Positions 7,898 to 16,913 of a stretch of 64,000 nt of DNA are shown here, piece after piece. The translations under genes and the position numbers were made by a program. The DNA is from Brachybacterium sp. P6-10-X1 (GTDB lineage Bacteria > Actinomycetota > Actinomycetes > Actinomycetales > Dermabacteraceae): NCBI RefSeq assembly GCF_001969445.1, contig NZ_CP017297.1:2294001-2358000 (forward strand), given 5' to 3'. Position 1 is the stretch's first letter. The number at the start of each line of letters is the position of its first letter. The notes under the pieces were generated by a model that had not been told where the DNA came from, ran no database searches, and saw nothing but the letters and a program-made list of their open reading frames with translations.

Positions 7898-10800
7898 TCA
7901 GCGAACGGAGCGGCGTGCGACGACCACGCCGGCGCCTCCCGCGAGGAGCAGCAGTGCGGCCAGGCCGATGATCGCAGCGGTACCCGCAGCACCGGTCTGG
8001 GCGAGGAAGCCCGAACCGTTGCCATCGCTGCTGTCGGTCCAGCCATTGCCGCCGGTGGCGTCATCGGAGTCGCCCGCACCGGTGTTGTCGGACGTGTTGT
8101 CCGCACCGTTGTCGGCGGCGTCCGTGTCGTCGCCGGTGCCGGAGCCGTCACCGGCACCGGATCCGTCGGTCACGGCGAGGTCCGCAGAAGCGGTCTCCCC
8201 GGTCTCGGCGGTCGCATCGACCGTGTAGTCACCGGGGGTCGAGCCCTCGGGGACCGTGATGTCGGCGGTGAATGCCCCGTCGTCATCGGTCGTGACGGTC
8301 ACCGGATCGCCGACGGCGTTGCCCTCGGGATCGGTCAGCTGCACCTCCACCTCGGTGTTCGGCGGGAAGTCCTCGCCGGTCACCGTGGTGGTGTCCCCAT
8401 CGTCGACGCTGTCCGGATCGACCGTGACGGTCGGGGCCTCGGTCGCGTCGTCGCCGGTGTCGCCACCGGAGCCGTCGGTCACGGTGAGGTCCGCAGAAGC
8501 GCTCTCCCCGGTCTCGGCGGTCGCATCGACCGTGTAGTCACCGGCATCGGTGCCCTCGGGAACGGTGATGTCGGTGACGAAGTTGCCCTCGTCATCGGTG
8601 GTGACGGTCACCGGATCGCCGACGGGGTTGCCCTCGGGATCGGTCAGCTGCACCTCCACGTCGGTGTTCGGCGGGAAGTCCTCGCCGGTCACCGTGGTGG
8701 TGTCGCCGTCCTCGACGCTGTCCGGATCGACCGTGACAGCCGGGTCCTCGGTGGCATCGCCGGTGTTGTCCGAGGTGTTGTCCGCCGTGTTCACCTCGGT
8801 GTTCTCGGCCGTGTTCACCTCGGTGTTCACGTCAGCGTTATCGGCCGTGTTCACCTCGGTGTTCGCGTCCGTGTTGTCCGCCGTGTTGTCGGCAGTGTTG
8901 TCAGCCGAGCTGTCGTCCTGCGGGACGACTGTGAACAACTCGGAGTCCCCGAGGGACGGGTCCTCGTTGTCGATCACGGTCACGGTGTAGTCGCCCAGAT
9001 CGAGTTCCGAGGAGTTCACCCGGAAGGTGACTTCACCGTTCTCGTCCACCGCGACCGTCCCGATGCGCTCACCGGGGTCGACGATCGCAGCGAGAGTATT
9101 CACGGCCGAAGCGAGCTGCTCCGTGGCCTCGCCGGAACCGAGCACGTCACCGTCGACCGCCTTCAGGTAAGCCTCCGCGGACCCGCTGGGCGTGTAGCCG
9201 GTGCCGCTGACCAGAACGTCGTCGACTCCTTGGACAGCACGGTCCGGCGTCAGGTCGATCTCCGCACGAGCGGTGTTATCGGCTGTGTTATCGGCTGTGT
9301 TGTCCGAGGTGTTGTCGGTGGTGTTCGCCTCCGTGTTGTCGGCAACATTGTCGGTCGTGTTGACCTCGGTGTTGTCAGCCTCGTTCACCTCAGTATTGTC
9401 AGCCGTGTTCACCTCGGTGTTCACGTCCGTGTTGTCACCGGTGTTGTCGGTGGTGTTCACCTCCGTGTTGTCGGCAACATTGTCGGTCGTGTTGACCTCG
9501 GTGTTGTCAGCCTCGTTCACCTCAGTATTGTCAGCCGTGTTCACCTCGGTGTTCACGTCCGTGTTGTCACCGGTGTTGTCGGTGGTGTTCACCTCCGTGT
9601 TGTCGGCAACATTGTCGGTCGTGTTGACTTCGGTGTTGTCAGCCTCGTTCACCTCAGTATTGTCAGCCGTGTTCACCTCGGTGTTCACGTCCGTGTTGTC
9701 ACCGGTGTTGTCGGTGGTGTTCACCTCCGTGTTGTCGGCAACATTGTCGGTCGTGTTGACCTCGGTGTTGTCAGCCTCGTTCACCTCAGTGTTGTCAGCC
9801 GTGTTCACCTCGGTGTTCACGTCCGTGTTGTCACCGGTGTTGTCGGTGGTGTTCACCTCCGTGTTGTCGGCAACATTGTCGGTCGTGTTGACCTCGGTGT
9901 TGTCAGCCGTGTTCACCTCAGTGTTGTCACCGGTGTTGTCGGTGGTGTTCACCTCCGTGTTCACGTCGGTGTTGTCCGCGGTGTTGTCCGCCGTCGGGGC
10001 TTCTGTGACGGCGAGCGGCGCGTCGGCCGTCTCACCGCTGGTGGCGGTGCCGGTGACGACGTGGTCACCGGGAGTCGCGCCCTCGGGGACGGTGAGATCG
10101 GTCGTGAACGCACCGTTCTCATCGGTGGTCACCGTGACCGGGTCACCCACGGGAGCGCCCTCGGAATCGGTCAGCTGAACCTCGACGTCGGTGTCCGCCG
10201 GGTAGTCGCTGCCCGTGACGGTGGTGGTGCCACCGGCGGGGACGGTACCGGGATCGGCCACGAGGGTCGGTGCGGCGTTGGTGACGGCCAGGGGCGCCGT
10301 GGCGACCTCTCCGGTGGTCGCCGTGCCGACGACCTCGAAGTCACCTGCGGTGGTGCCCTCGGGGACCACGAGATCCGTCGCGAATGCGCCGTTCTCGTCG
10401 GTGGTGACCGTGACCGGGTCACCGACGGGGTTGCCCTCGGTGTCGGTCAGCTGCACCTCGACGTCGGTGTTCGGCGGGTAGTCCGCGCCGGTGACGGTGG
10501 TGGTGCCACCGTCCTCGACCGATCCCGGATCGGCTGCGAGCGTGGGCTCGTAGATGACGTCGGCCGCACGCACCGTGGAGGACGCGAGATCGACGTTCAC
10601 CGCTGCGAGATTGGGCAGCAGCTCGAGGCTGAGCGCGTTGACCGTGAAGGACTCCTCGCCGAGGTAGCCCGGAGCGGGCTGCTCGTTGATCGTCACGGAG
10701 ACGACCTCGGAGAGCACGCCGTCCAGCACCGGGTCCAGAGTCGCCAGCGTCGGGTCGATGACACCGTTGAGCGTGTCGGTCAGCCCGGTCGTGGCGGTGT

Positions 10801-12142
10801 CGAACACGCCTCCGACGGCGCCCTCGAGCGGCGTGAGCAGCGCGTCCTGCAGCAACGGCGTGAGCGCGCCCAGCAGCTGGTCGAGCGAGATGCCGGCCAG
10901 CTCGCCCTCGATCGTGATCGTCGGTTCGCCCTCGACGGTGCCCGCGAGCTCACCGAGCGTGGTATCCACGACGATGTTCACGCTGGCGAGCGGAGCCCCC
11001 AGCAGCGCGGTGATCTCGGCGGGGATCTCGACGGTGACGCCCGTGTTGTTCAGGACGTCGGTCACGGCCTCGCCGGCCTTGGTGGTCACCGTGCCGAGCG
11101 CCTCGTTGATCGCGCCGGTGATGAGGCCGATGGTCTCGGCGTCCAGCAGCTCGGTATTGGCGGGCAGCCCGTTGAGGCCGTCGGCCCCGCCCAGCTGCTG
11201 GAGATCCACGGCGATGGTGCCGTTGTTCAGATCGATGGAGACGAGCCCGTTGGCATCCTGCAGCGGCTCCTCGAGCAGCGTGGCGCTCGCGTCCTGGAGC
11301 GCCGCGTCCAGACCGTCGACACCGATGGTGCCGCCGCCGGCCTGAAGCTGCACGAGGCCCAGGATGTTGGCGTCGATGTCCACGGCGTCGGCGACTTCGC
11401 CGAGCGCGCCGTCGGTGGCCAGGGCGCCATTCACCGTGGTGCCGACGTCGGTCAGCGCCGTCTGGAGGTCGGTCGACAGGTCCGAGACCAGCGGGGAGCT
11501 GATGACCAGCTGACCGTCCGCGACCACGTACTCCGAGCTGACGTCCCCGGCCGATTCGCTCGCGGTCGAGCCGAGCGCGCCGAGCTCGAGCCGCAGCTCG
11601 TCGATGACCTGGTCGGTCAGCCCGTCCACCCCGGCCTGGTCGAGAAGGTTCGTGAGATCGACGCTGGCGGAGCCGTACATGCCGCTGTTGATGCCGTCGA
11701 TGTCGAGGGCGCCGCCCTCGCCGACCGCGCCTGCGCTGGCCGTGGAGTTCGTGCCATCGGGTGAGGACGCGAAGCTCGAGACCGCCCCGACCTCACCGAG
11801 GTGGAGCAGACCGACGTTGTTCTCGTCGCCGATGAGCGGAAGGGTGGTGGTGCCGAGATCCAGGGCCACCGAGTCGTCGATGACGCCCACATCGAGCGGG
11901 TTGGTGTTCTCGCCCGGATCACTGGGGAACCCGGACTGGCTGGTCCCGGCGTTGGCGAGATCGAGGCTGAGCACATCGGCGTTGATGACGCGCCCGAGCG
12001 CCTCGGACTGGTCGGACTCGGCCGCCAGAGCCGGCGGCGCGGACAGCAGGGCCAAACTCGCCGTGGCAACCGACGCGACGACACCCTTGAGCAAGGGTGA
12101 TCGCCGCCTGGCCGTGGGCGGTGGTGCGTTCAAACGTTCCAC
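7898..12142 (-). CDS. Choice-of-anchor-G-like repeat-rich cell-wall-anchored surface protein
   Basis: About 1,414 residues from the GTG at 12142, chosen because GGAG lies five bases upstream and the protein then starts with a compact signal peptide (VERLNAPPPTARRRSPLLKG, hydrophobic core, ALA). Residues ~45-540 form a Leu/Asp/Gly-rich domain like actinobacterial 'choice-of-anchor G' proteins. Two ~90-residue Ig-like modules follow (each with PG(S/T)V..GGTTTVTG and TDVEVQLTD). Next comes a low-complexity region of tetrapeptides of type xDNT/xVNT organised in 44-residue higher-order repeats, a unique ~110-residue domain, a second tetrapeptide stretch, two more Ig-like modules and an Asp/Asn/Gly stalk. 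It ends with LAQTG, a helix and RRSVR. It is probably an adhesin or stalk displayed on the wall. No sortase is in the window. Confidence 0.8.
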   Translation of the reverse strand: MERLNAPPPTARRRSPLLKGVVASVATASLALLSAPPALAAESDQSEALGRVINADVLSLDLANAGTSQSGFPSDPGENTNPLDVGVIDDSVALDLGTTTLPLIGDENNVGLLHLGEVGAVSSFASSPDGTNSTASAGAVGEGGALDIDGINSGMYGSASVDLTNLLDQAGVDGLTDQVIDELRLELGALGSTASESAGDVSSEYVVADGQLVISSPLVSDLSTDLQTALTDVGTTVNGALATDGALGEVADAVDIDANILGLVQLQAGGGTIGVDGLDAALQDASATLLEEPLQDANGLVSIDLNNGTIAVDLQQLGGADGLNGLPANTELLDAETIGLITGAINEALGTVTTKAGEAVTDVLNNTGVTVEIPAEITALLGAPLASVNIVVDTTLGELAGTVEGEPTITIEGELAGISLDQLLGALTPLLQDALLTPLEGAVGGVFDTATTGLTDTLNGVIDPTLATLDPVLDGVLSEVVSVTINEQPAPGYLGEESFTVNALSLELLPNLAAVNVDLASSTVRAADVIYEPTLAADPGSVEDGGTTTVTGADYPPNTDVEVQLTDTEGNPVGDPVTVTTDENGAFATDLVVPEGTTAGDFEVVGTATTGEVATAPLAVTNAAPTLVADPGTVPAGGTTTVTGSDYPADTDVEVQLTDSEGAPVGDPVTVTTDENGAFTTDLTVPEGATPGDHVVTGTATSGETADAPLAVTEAPTADNTADNTDVNTEVNTTDNTGDNTEVNTADNTEVNTTDNVADNTEVNTTDNTGDNTDVNTEVNTADNTEVNEADNTEVNTTDNVADNTEVNTTDNTGDNTDVNTEVNTADNTEVNEADNTEVNTTDNVADNTEVNTTDNTGDNTDVNTEVNTADNTEVNEADNTEVNTTDNVADNTEVNTTDNTGDNTDVNTEVNTADNTEVNEADNTEVNTTDNVADNTEANTTDNTSDNTADNTADNTARAEIDLTPDRAVQGVDDVLVSGTGYTPSGSAEAYLKAVDGDVLGSGEATEQLASAVNTLAAIVDPGERIGTVAVDENGEVTFRVNSSELDLGDYTVTVIDNEDPSLGDSELFTVVPQDDSSADNTADNTADNTDANTEVNTADNADVNTEVNTAENTEVNTADNTSDNTGDATEDPAVTVDPDSVEDGDTTTVTGEDFPPNTDVEVQLTDPEGNPVGDPVTVTTDDEGNFVTDITVPEGTDAGDYTVDATAETGESASADLTVTDGSGGDTGDDATEAPTVTVDPDSVDDGDTTTVTGEDFPPNTEVEVQLTDPEGNAVGDPVTVTTDDDGAFTADITVPEGSTPGDYTVDATAETGETASADLAVTDGSGAGDGSGTGDDTDAADNGADNTSDNTGAGDSDDATGGNGWTDSSDGNGSGFLAQTGAAGTAAIIGLAALLLLAGGAGVVVARRSVR
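8752..8912 (-). repeat. Second tetrapeptide repeat tract inside the surface protein
   Basis: A run of 12-bp units encoding NTAD/NTEV/NTDA-type tetrapeptides, the same register as the main tract at 9267-9996 but shorter and less regular, lying just N-terminal to the last two Ig-like modules in the protein. Confidence 0.7.
9267..9996 (-). repeat. 132-bp tandem repeats built from 12-bp units
   Basis: On the plus strand the marker CCGTGTTGTCGGCAACATTG recurs with starts at 9331, 9463, 9595, 9727 and 9859, an exact 132-bp period (44 residues), giving four full copies and a partial fifth. Each copy is made of eleven 12-bp units coding for x-D-N-T or x-V-N-T. Copies differ by only single bases (for example gttgacTtcgg in the third, cagtGttgtc in the fourth), so expansion is recent. 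It is coding throughout and not a CRISPR. Confidence 0.92.
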
Positions 12143-12889
12143 GTTCGCTCCATCTGTAGGGGTGGGGAGGATCGTCGCGGGGCGCACGGGGGGAAGGGCC
12201 AACGCGGCGGACGGGTGTCATAGAAGTGACTGCCCAACTCTTTCAGGCAGCACGAAGGAAAGTTGGACTTCCCCTCCAAAAGGGCCTTTCGTTGTCGAAC
12301 CGTTACGTATCGGACAGCTCGTGACACACGATGGGCCGCGTTGTTTTTATGACCGATTGGTAACATTCTCGCGGCATTCTGGGCGCTCGACCCCCGCCCC
12401 GCCGCGACCCTCCGAACATGCAGCACCCCAGGGTTCGGAGGCAGGCGAGGGTGCGACTCCGCTCGACATCACCGCAGGCCACCCGCGCATCACCACGATC
12501 CCAGGGCACGTAGCCCATCCGCCACCCGAGCACCCTCGGCGCCTGCACACTCGGCAGGGGCCGAAACACCGCAGAGGGAGCTCCTCGCAATGCCCAACGC
12601 TGTCCGCATTCTCCAACAGCTAGCACTTCCGATATGTCCGTTCTATGTGCTTTAATCCGCTTTCGGAGATCTGAGCACGGGAACGGGGACGCCCCCGGCA
12701 GCCTGCCTTGAATTCTCCGCGGAAGGGCGTGCCGAGCAGCGCGTCCCGGCCCGGTCCCACACGTCGGCGACGGCCCGCGCGGCGTCGGCGAACAGCGCCG
12801 CGGCCAGCGCCGGGATGGCGCCGCCGGAGACGCTGTCGGCGACGACCACCCTCAACGTCCTGTCGCCCCCCGCGATCTAGGCTGATCAC
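12143..12889. other. 747-bp intergenic region: leader of the surface gene and promoter of the patatin gene
   Basis: No convincing gene. The part next to the surface gene (12203-12370) is less GC-rich and includes an imperfect hairpin at 12234-12266 (CCAACTCTTTC pairing with GAAAGTTGG around a 13-base loop, two-base bulge), which would lie in the 5' leader of the surface-protein mRNA. Short overlapping open frames on both strands between 12300 and 12860 have no consistent codon bias or ribosome site and are treated as chance. The right end holds a leaderless-type promoter for the patatin gene. Confidence 0.5.
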
Positions 12890-12890
12890 A
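12878..12890 (+). promoter_or_regulatory. Leaderless-type -10 element of the patatin gene
   Basis: TAGGCT at 12878-12883 is followed by exactly six bases and then the ATG at 12890, the TANNNT-N6-ATG layout of leaderless actinobacterial transcripts. No Shine-Dalgarno sequence is present before the gene. Confidence 0.55.
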
Positions 12891-13957
12891 TGCTTCCCGC
12901 CGACTCCTCCCCCGCGGCCGATTCCCCCGCCTCCGAGACCCCCGGCACCCAGCGCATCGATCTGGTGCTCGAGGGCGGTGGGGTCAAGGGCATCGCCCTG
13001 GCCGGGGCCATCGAGGTGCTCGAGGAGCGCGGATACCGGATCAATCGGATCGCCGGCTCGTCCGCCGGGGCGATCGCGGGAGCGCTGAGCACCGCCGGGA
13101 TCTCCGGGAAGACGATGGTGGAGATCCTGCGGGCCACCGACTACGAGCGCTTCCAGGACGGGCCCTTCTACACCCGGTTCCTGCTCGGCAAGGCGCTGAG
13201 CATCCTGCTGCACAACGGCATCTACCGCGGGGACTACCTCACGCAGTGGTTGCAGGAGCAGCTGACCACCTACGGCCATCCCGGCGGCACCGGTACCTTC
13301 GCCGACCTGCTGTACCGCGACCCGGATCCGGAGCTGGACCTGCAGGACGGCACGCAGTACCGGCTCGTGCTGACCGCTTCCGACCTCTCTGCCGGGCGGT
13401 TGCGGTTCCTGCCGGAGGACGCCTCTGAATACGGCACCGCCCCGGCGCAGCTGCGGGTGCTCGACGCGGTGCGGGCCTCGGTCTCGATCCCGGTCTTCTT
13501 CCGTCCCGTGAGGTGGAGGACGGAGAAGGGAAGGCCGGCGTGGCTGGTCGACGGCGGGCTGCTGTCGAACTTCCCCGTCTCGGTGTTCGACCGCCCCGAG
13601 GGGCAGGTGCCGCGCTGGCCCACCGTCGGCATCAAGCTCTCCTCGCGCCCGGAGAAGAACCTCGGCGTGGTCAACACGATCACCGGCCCGCTGTCCTTCG
13701 CCAAGGCGGTGGTGGACACTGTCACCGGGTTCTACGACCGGATGCACATCGAGTCCTCGCATGCCCGGGCGCGGACGATCTTCGTCGACACGGAGGCGGT
13801 CCGCCCGACGGAGTTCGACCTCTCCGACGCGGACCAGGAGATGCTCTACCGCAAGGGCCGCGAGGCCGCGACCGAGTTCCTCGACGGCGACGGGGATCGC
13901 CCGGGATGGGACTTCCAGCGGTACATCGCGGAGCACCGTTCGGCGTCACGGACCTGA
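12890..13957 (+). CDS. Patatin-like phospholipase
   Basis: 355 residues. The oxyanion hole motif is GGGVKG at about 29-34, the nucleophile elbow is G-S-S-A-G with Ser58, and the catalytic aspartate is in DGG at about residue 221 followed by LLSNFPVSVFD. Together these form the Ser-Asp dyad of the patatin/RssA family. The protein has no signal peptide and should be a cytosolic or membrane-peripheral lipid acyl hydrolase. Residues 240-330 (RPEKNLGVVNTITGPLSFAKAVVDT) match the C-terminal part found in many actinobacterial members. Translation appears leaderless. The gene is monocistronic and convergent with the broken PEP-binding gene. Confidence 0.9.
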   Translation: MLPADSSPAADSPASETPGTQRIDLVLEGGGVKGIALAGAIEVLEERGYRINRIAGSSAGAIAGALSTAGISGKTMVEILRATDYERFQDGPFYTRFLLGKALSILLHNGIYRGDYLTQWLQEQLTTYGHPGGTGTFADLLYRDPDPELDLQDGTQYRLVLTASDLSAGRLRFLPEDASEYGTAPAQLRVLDAVRASVSIPVFFRPVRWRTEKGRPAWLVDGGLLSNFPVSVFDRPEGQVPRWPTVGIKLSSRPEKNLGVVNTITGPLSFAKAVVDTVTGFYDRMHIESSHARARTIFVDTEAVRPTEFDLSDADQEMLYRKGREAATEFLDGDGDRPGWDFQRYIAEHRSASRT

Positions 13958-14008
13958 CCTCTCCGCGGACGCGCCGGAGCGACGCACGACCGCCGGGACG
14001 GTGGGAGG

Positions 14009-14679
14009 TCACTCCTGGTCGAGCTCGACCGTCCCGGTGGAACCGTCGATCGTGACGATCTGCCTGGTGCGCAAGCGCTCGGTGGCGCCGCGTCGGTCAG
14101 CACGTAGTGGTCGCCCTCGACGGAGCCGTCGACGATGCCGTCCCCCAGTCCCGCGGTGGCGTCGATGACGATCTCGCCGCGGGTGCCTGTGACCGGGTTC
14201 GCGGTGAACATCACCCCGGCGGCGCGCGGCGCGATCACCCGCTGGACCACCACCGCCATCTGCGTCTCGCCCTCCCAATCCAGGTCGGCGCGATAGGCGG
14301 TGGCCCGGTCGCTGTGCAGGGAGGTCCAGCACCGTTCGATCGCCTCGAGAAGGGCTTCCTCTCCCTCGACGTCGAGGAAGGTGTCCTGCAGGCCGGCGAA
14401 GCTCGCCTCGGGACGGTCCTCCGCCGTGGCGCTGGAGCGCACCGCGACCGGTCCCTCGCCGAGCTCCCGGTAGGCCGCCAGCACCTCCTCGCGCGGCACG
14501 CGCCCGGAGCGATGGGCACGCGTGGTCACGCAGAAGCCGGGCGGGACCCGCTCCCCCGCGGCCATCATGCGTGCGAGCCCGAGGGCCTTCCCGCCGACGA
14601 GGTCCAGCATCTGCGCGTCGATCCGATCCAGGGGGATCACGGTCGCTGCGGTCCCGTTCCGCGGTGCGGTGCTGCTCAC
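14009..14679 (-). pseudogene. PEP/pyruvate-binding domain (rifampicin phosphotransferase/PEP synthase-like) fragment, frameshifted
   Basis: From a GTG at 14679 (GGGAGG nine bases upstream) the frame codes for the ATP-binding N-terminal domain of PEP synthase/rifampicin phosphotransferase: VGGKALGLARM, VPPGFCVTTRA, VAVRSSATAEDRPEASFAGLQ, MFTANPVTGTRGEIVIDA and LGDGIVDGSV. Near 14098 the reading breaks: the expected continuation ATERLRTRQIVTIDGSTG lies in the neighbouring frame, consistent with loss of one base, and that frame stops at 14009. Whole enzymes of this family are ~800 residues, so both the frameshift and the missing ~600 C-terminal residues mark a decayed gene. A sequencing error could explain the frameshift but not the truncation. 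Confidence 0.75.
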
Positions 14680-14817
14680 GTCACTCTGCCTCCCGATCGC
14701 GTGCGGGGATCCTCCCATACCGTCGCGGGCGTGTCGGGAGCGATGCCGGGCCCGAACAGGATCGCCCCGCGTGACGTTCTGTACAGCCCCCGGACGACCG
14801 ATCCGGGCGGACCCGCG

Positions 14818-16713
14818 TCAGGCGGTCGTTTCCTCGGCGCGGTGGTCGGTGACCGTCACGTCGATTCCGTAGAGCGTGCGCACCGCGCGCAGCTGGGCGT
14901 CCGCGACGTCAGGGTCCTCGATCACCACGCGGATCGCGTCGACCCGTGCGGTCAGCGCGGCGCGGCGGGCGAGCAGATCCACGTCCCGCCAGCCATCCAG
15001 GGCGGCCATCACGAAGCGGGCCCGCACCCCCTCCCCCGACACCGCGGGCTCCTGCGGGAGTCGGTCCGACGGGACGACGACGAGCTCGGCCGTCGCGGCC
15101 TGCGAGTCGATCATGGCCGAGACATACCGAACCTGCGTGGAGGGACGATTGCTCGCCCCGAGCACCGCATACGCGCGCGGCGCCGTGGCATGGCAGGTCA
15201 GCTCCTGCGGCATCGGGATCGGCTCCGCCGCGGCCGGCGCCGGCGCGCCGACTCCCGTCGTCACCTCGGGCACCGGGCCGGACCAGGTCCGGGCGGTCCC
15301 GTCGAAGGCCACCACGCGGGTCAGGGCATCGACCGGATGCAGCGCGGGGTCCAGCCGCTGCTTCACCGTCGTCGTGCGCACCGCGGGGTCCTCCTCGCTC
15401 GTGGTCAGCAGCTGCCGGAACCGGGTGGCCCCGAGAGTGCCCTCGAGGTAGACGTTCGCGGCGTCCTTGAGCTCCGCGACGCCCTCGAGGTGGGCTGTGA
15501 ACTCCACGCCGTCCTCGTGCACGGCGGCCTCGAGCGCGCGGCACGTCAGCGGCTGCGGGGCCTCGTCCTCGTCGGCCCCGGCGGCGAAGGCGCGCAGCAG
15601 CGTGAGCACGGTGGGCAGGGACTTCTTGGCGACCTTCGCGTGCGGGGCGTCGATGCGGTGCTTGGTCAGGCCCGGCGCGTCGCAGGCGTACTCGACCAGC
15701 GAATAGTTCGAGCCCTGGTCGGCGTCGGAGTAGAACCAGTCGATCCGTCGGCCCTCGGCGAGGTAGCGCCGCAGCAGCGCGGAGGGCTGCTCGATGTCCC
15801 ACACCCGGCGGTCGCGGTACAGGCCGTCGCGCAGCACGGGCTTGGAGAAGTAGTAGGGCAGGTTCATCTGCGGTACCACCAGCACCTGACGTGCGCCGGG
15901 CAGGTCCCGGGCGATCATCGCCGCGATCGAGGCGCCCTTGGATGCCCCGAACAGCAGCACGTCCTGCGGGTCGAGTCCGTGCGTGCGGAGCAGGTCGGTG
16001 ATCGCGGCCGTGACCCGGTCGTGCAGGGGCCGGCCGGCGTTGTCGAAGAGCATGTAGGTCCCGTCCACGCCGTAGCGGTCCTGGAAGCAGACCATGAGGG
16101 TGTCGGCGAGGTCCGCGGCGGAGAGGGCCTTGAGGTAGCTGACCGCGTAGGAGACCCGTGAGGTGGCCGGCGGGAACCCGGGGAAGGTGATCAGGATCCG
16201 CGAGGGGTCGACGGTGTTGCCGCGCAGCGAGTACCGCACGTCGCCGTGCTGCTCGACCTGGTACCGCTGGTCGTAGCTGTCCTGCTCCTCGGTGGTGAAC
16301 GCTCCGCGGCCGACGTGGATCCGGTGCTTCACCGGTAGGTCCACGGTGAAGTCCGACGGGTCGTCCGAGGTGACGATGATGTTGCTGTACTCCAGGTGCT
16401 GTCCTGCCGGCGGCGCCGAGATCTTGTCGCCGTAGACGACGCGGTCACCCTGGAACAGCCGGAACACCTGTCCGTCGAACTTTCGCCCGTTCGTGATGGT
16501 CAGGCGCAGGTAGAACATGCCTCGAGGCAGGGGCTCGGAGGCCAGGCGGCGCAGCAGCGGCCCGTGCCCGCGGTCCTCCAGCGCCGTGCGCACCCGGTCC
16601 GCGCGGCGGTCGTGGGCGAGGGCCCGGGCGAGCGCGCGGGAAGGCGGGCTGTACAGGGCGTCCCGGGCGGCGGTGCGGGCGCGGGCGCGCAGGGCGGCGG
16701 CACGAGGTGGCAT
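14818..16713 (-). CDS. Alpha/beta-hydrolase-fold protein, Asp2/XcbB-like (paralogue 1)
   Basis: 631 residues from the ATG at 16713 (GAGAGGA upstream; the open frame to 16839 is out of character). An Arg/Ala-rich N-terminus is followed by a beta-rich domain (~100-200), then a hydrolase-like core: ITFPGF, SYAVSYLKALS, FQDRYGVDGTYMLFD, the nucleophile elbow GASKGAS, VPQMNLPYY, DWFYSDADQGSNYSL and the histidine in 'DAPHAKVAKKSLP'. This arrangement is seen in accessory-Sec Asp2 and XcbB/CpsF capsule proteins. The C-terminal ~200 residues form two more beta domains. There is no signal peptide. It closely resembles the protein at 46589-48514 in the polymer cluster, so a role in surface polymer modification is inferred; the reaction is unknown. 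Confidence 0.65.
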   Translation of the reverse strand: MPPRAAALRARARTAARDALYSPPSRALARALAHDRRADRVRTALEDRGHGPLLRRLASEPLPRGMFYLRLTITNGRKFDGQVFRLFQGDRVVYGDKISAPPAGQHLEYSNIIVTSDDPSDFTVDLPVKHRIHVGRGAFTTEEQDSYDQRYQVEQHGDVRYSLRGNTVDPSRILITFPGFPPATSRVSYAVSYLKALSAADLADTLMVCFQDRYGVDGTYMLFDNAGRPLHDRVTAAITDLLRTHGLDPQDVLLFGASKGASIAAMIARDLPGARQVLVVPQMNLPYYFSKPVLRDGLYRDRRVWDIEQPSALLRRYLAEGRRIDWFYSDADQGSNYSLVEYACDAPGLTKHRIDAPHAKVAKKSLPTVLTLLRAFAAGADEDEAPQPLTCRALEAAVHEDGVEFTAHLEGVAELKDAANVYLEGTLGATRFRQLLTTSEEDPAVRTTTVKQRLDPALHPVDALTRVVAFDGTARTWSGPVPEVTTGVGAPAPAAAEPIPMPQELTCHATAPRAYAVLGASNRPSTQVRYVSAMIDSQAATAELVVVPSDRLPQEPAVSGEGVRARFVMAALDGWRDVDLLARRAALTARVDAIRVVIEDPDVADAQLRAVRTLYGIDVTVTDHRAEETTA

Positions 16714-16913
16714 GCAGATCGGTCCTCTCGACGACCGATGCATCATAACGATCCGGCGACGGCGAGGCCGTCGAGCGGACTCAGGACGGGGGCCGCACCT
16801 TCGTGGCACGGAACCCTCGGCGACGACCCATCCGGACAAGGTCTCTCACCACGGCACGTTCCCTCGGGCGCGGGATCGCTGGAGCGGACCGAGCACACGG
16901 CTCGAGAGGTCGA
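16714..16913. other. 200-bp spacer, no feature recognised
   Basis: Lies between the Asp2-like gene start and the tctA stop, both on the minus strand. No gene or strong hairpin was recognised; it probably holds the promoter of the Asp2-like gene. Confidence 0.4.

Noticed and set aside
9267..9996. Regularly spaced repeats that resemble a CRISPR or satellite array
   Set aside because: The repeats have no variable spacers, keep one reading frame on the minus strand and encode xDNT/xVNT tetrapeptides within a signal-peptide- and LAQTG-containing protein.
7859..11764. 1,301-codon open frame on the plus strand
   Set aside because: It is the antisense shadow of the large surface-protein gene, kept open by its high GC and repeat structure; no ribosome site and a nonsensical Val/Arg/Gly/His-rich product.
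12203..12426. c-di-AMP or other riboswitch in the surface gene leader
   Set aside because: No recognisable conserved core was found; only one imperfect hairpin is visible.
12652..12855. Short minus-strand ORF starting like a glycerate kinase (LRVVVADSVSGG)
   Set aside because: Only a dozen residues look similar, the start is TTG and the remainder does not follow the family, so similarity is probably chance.
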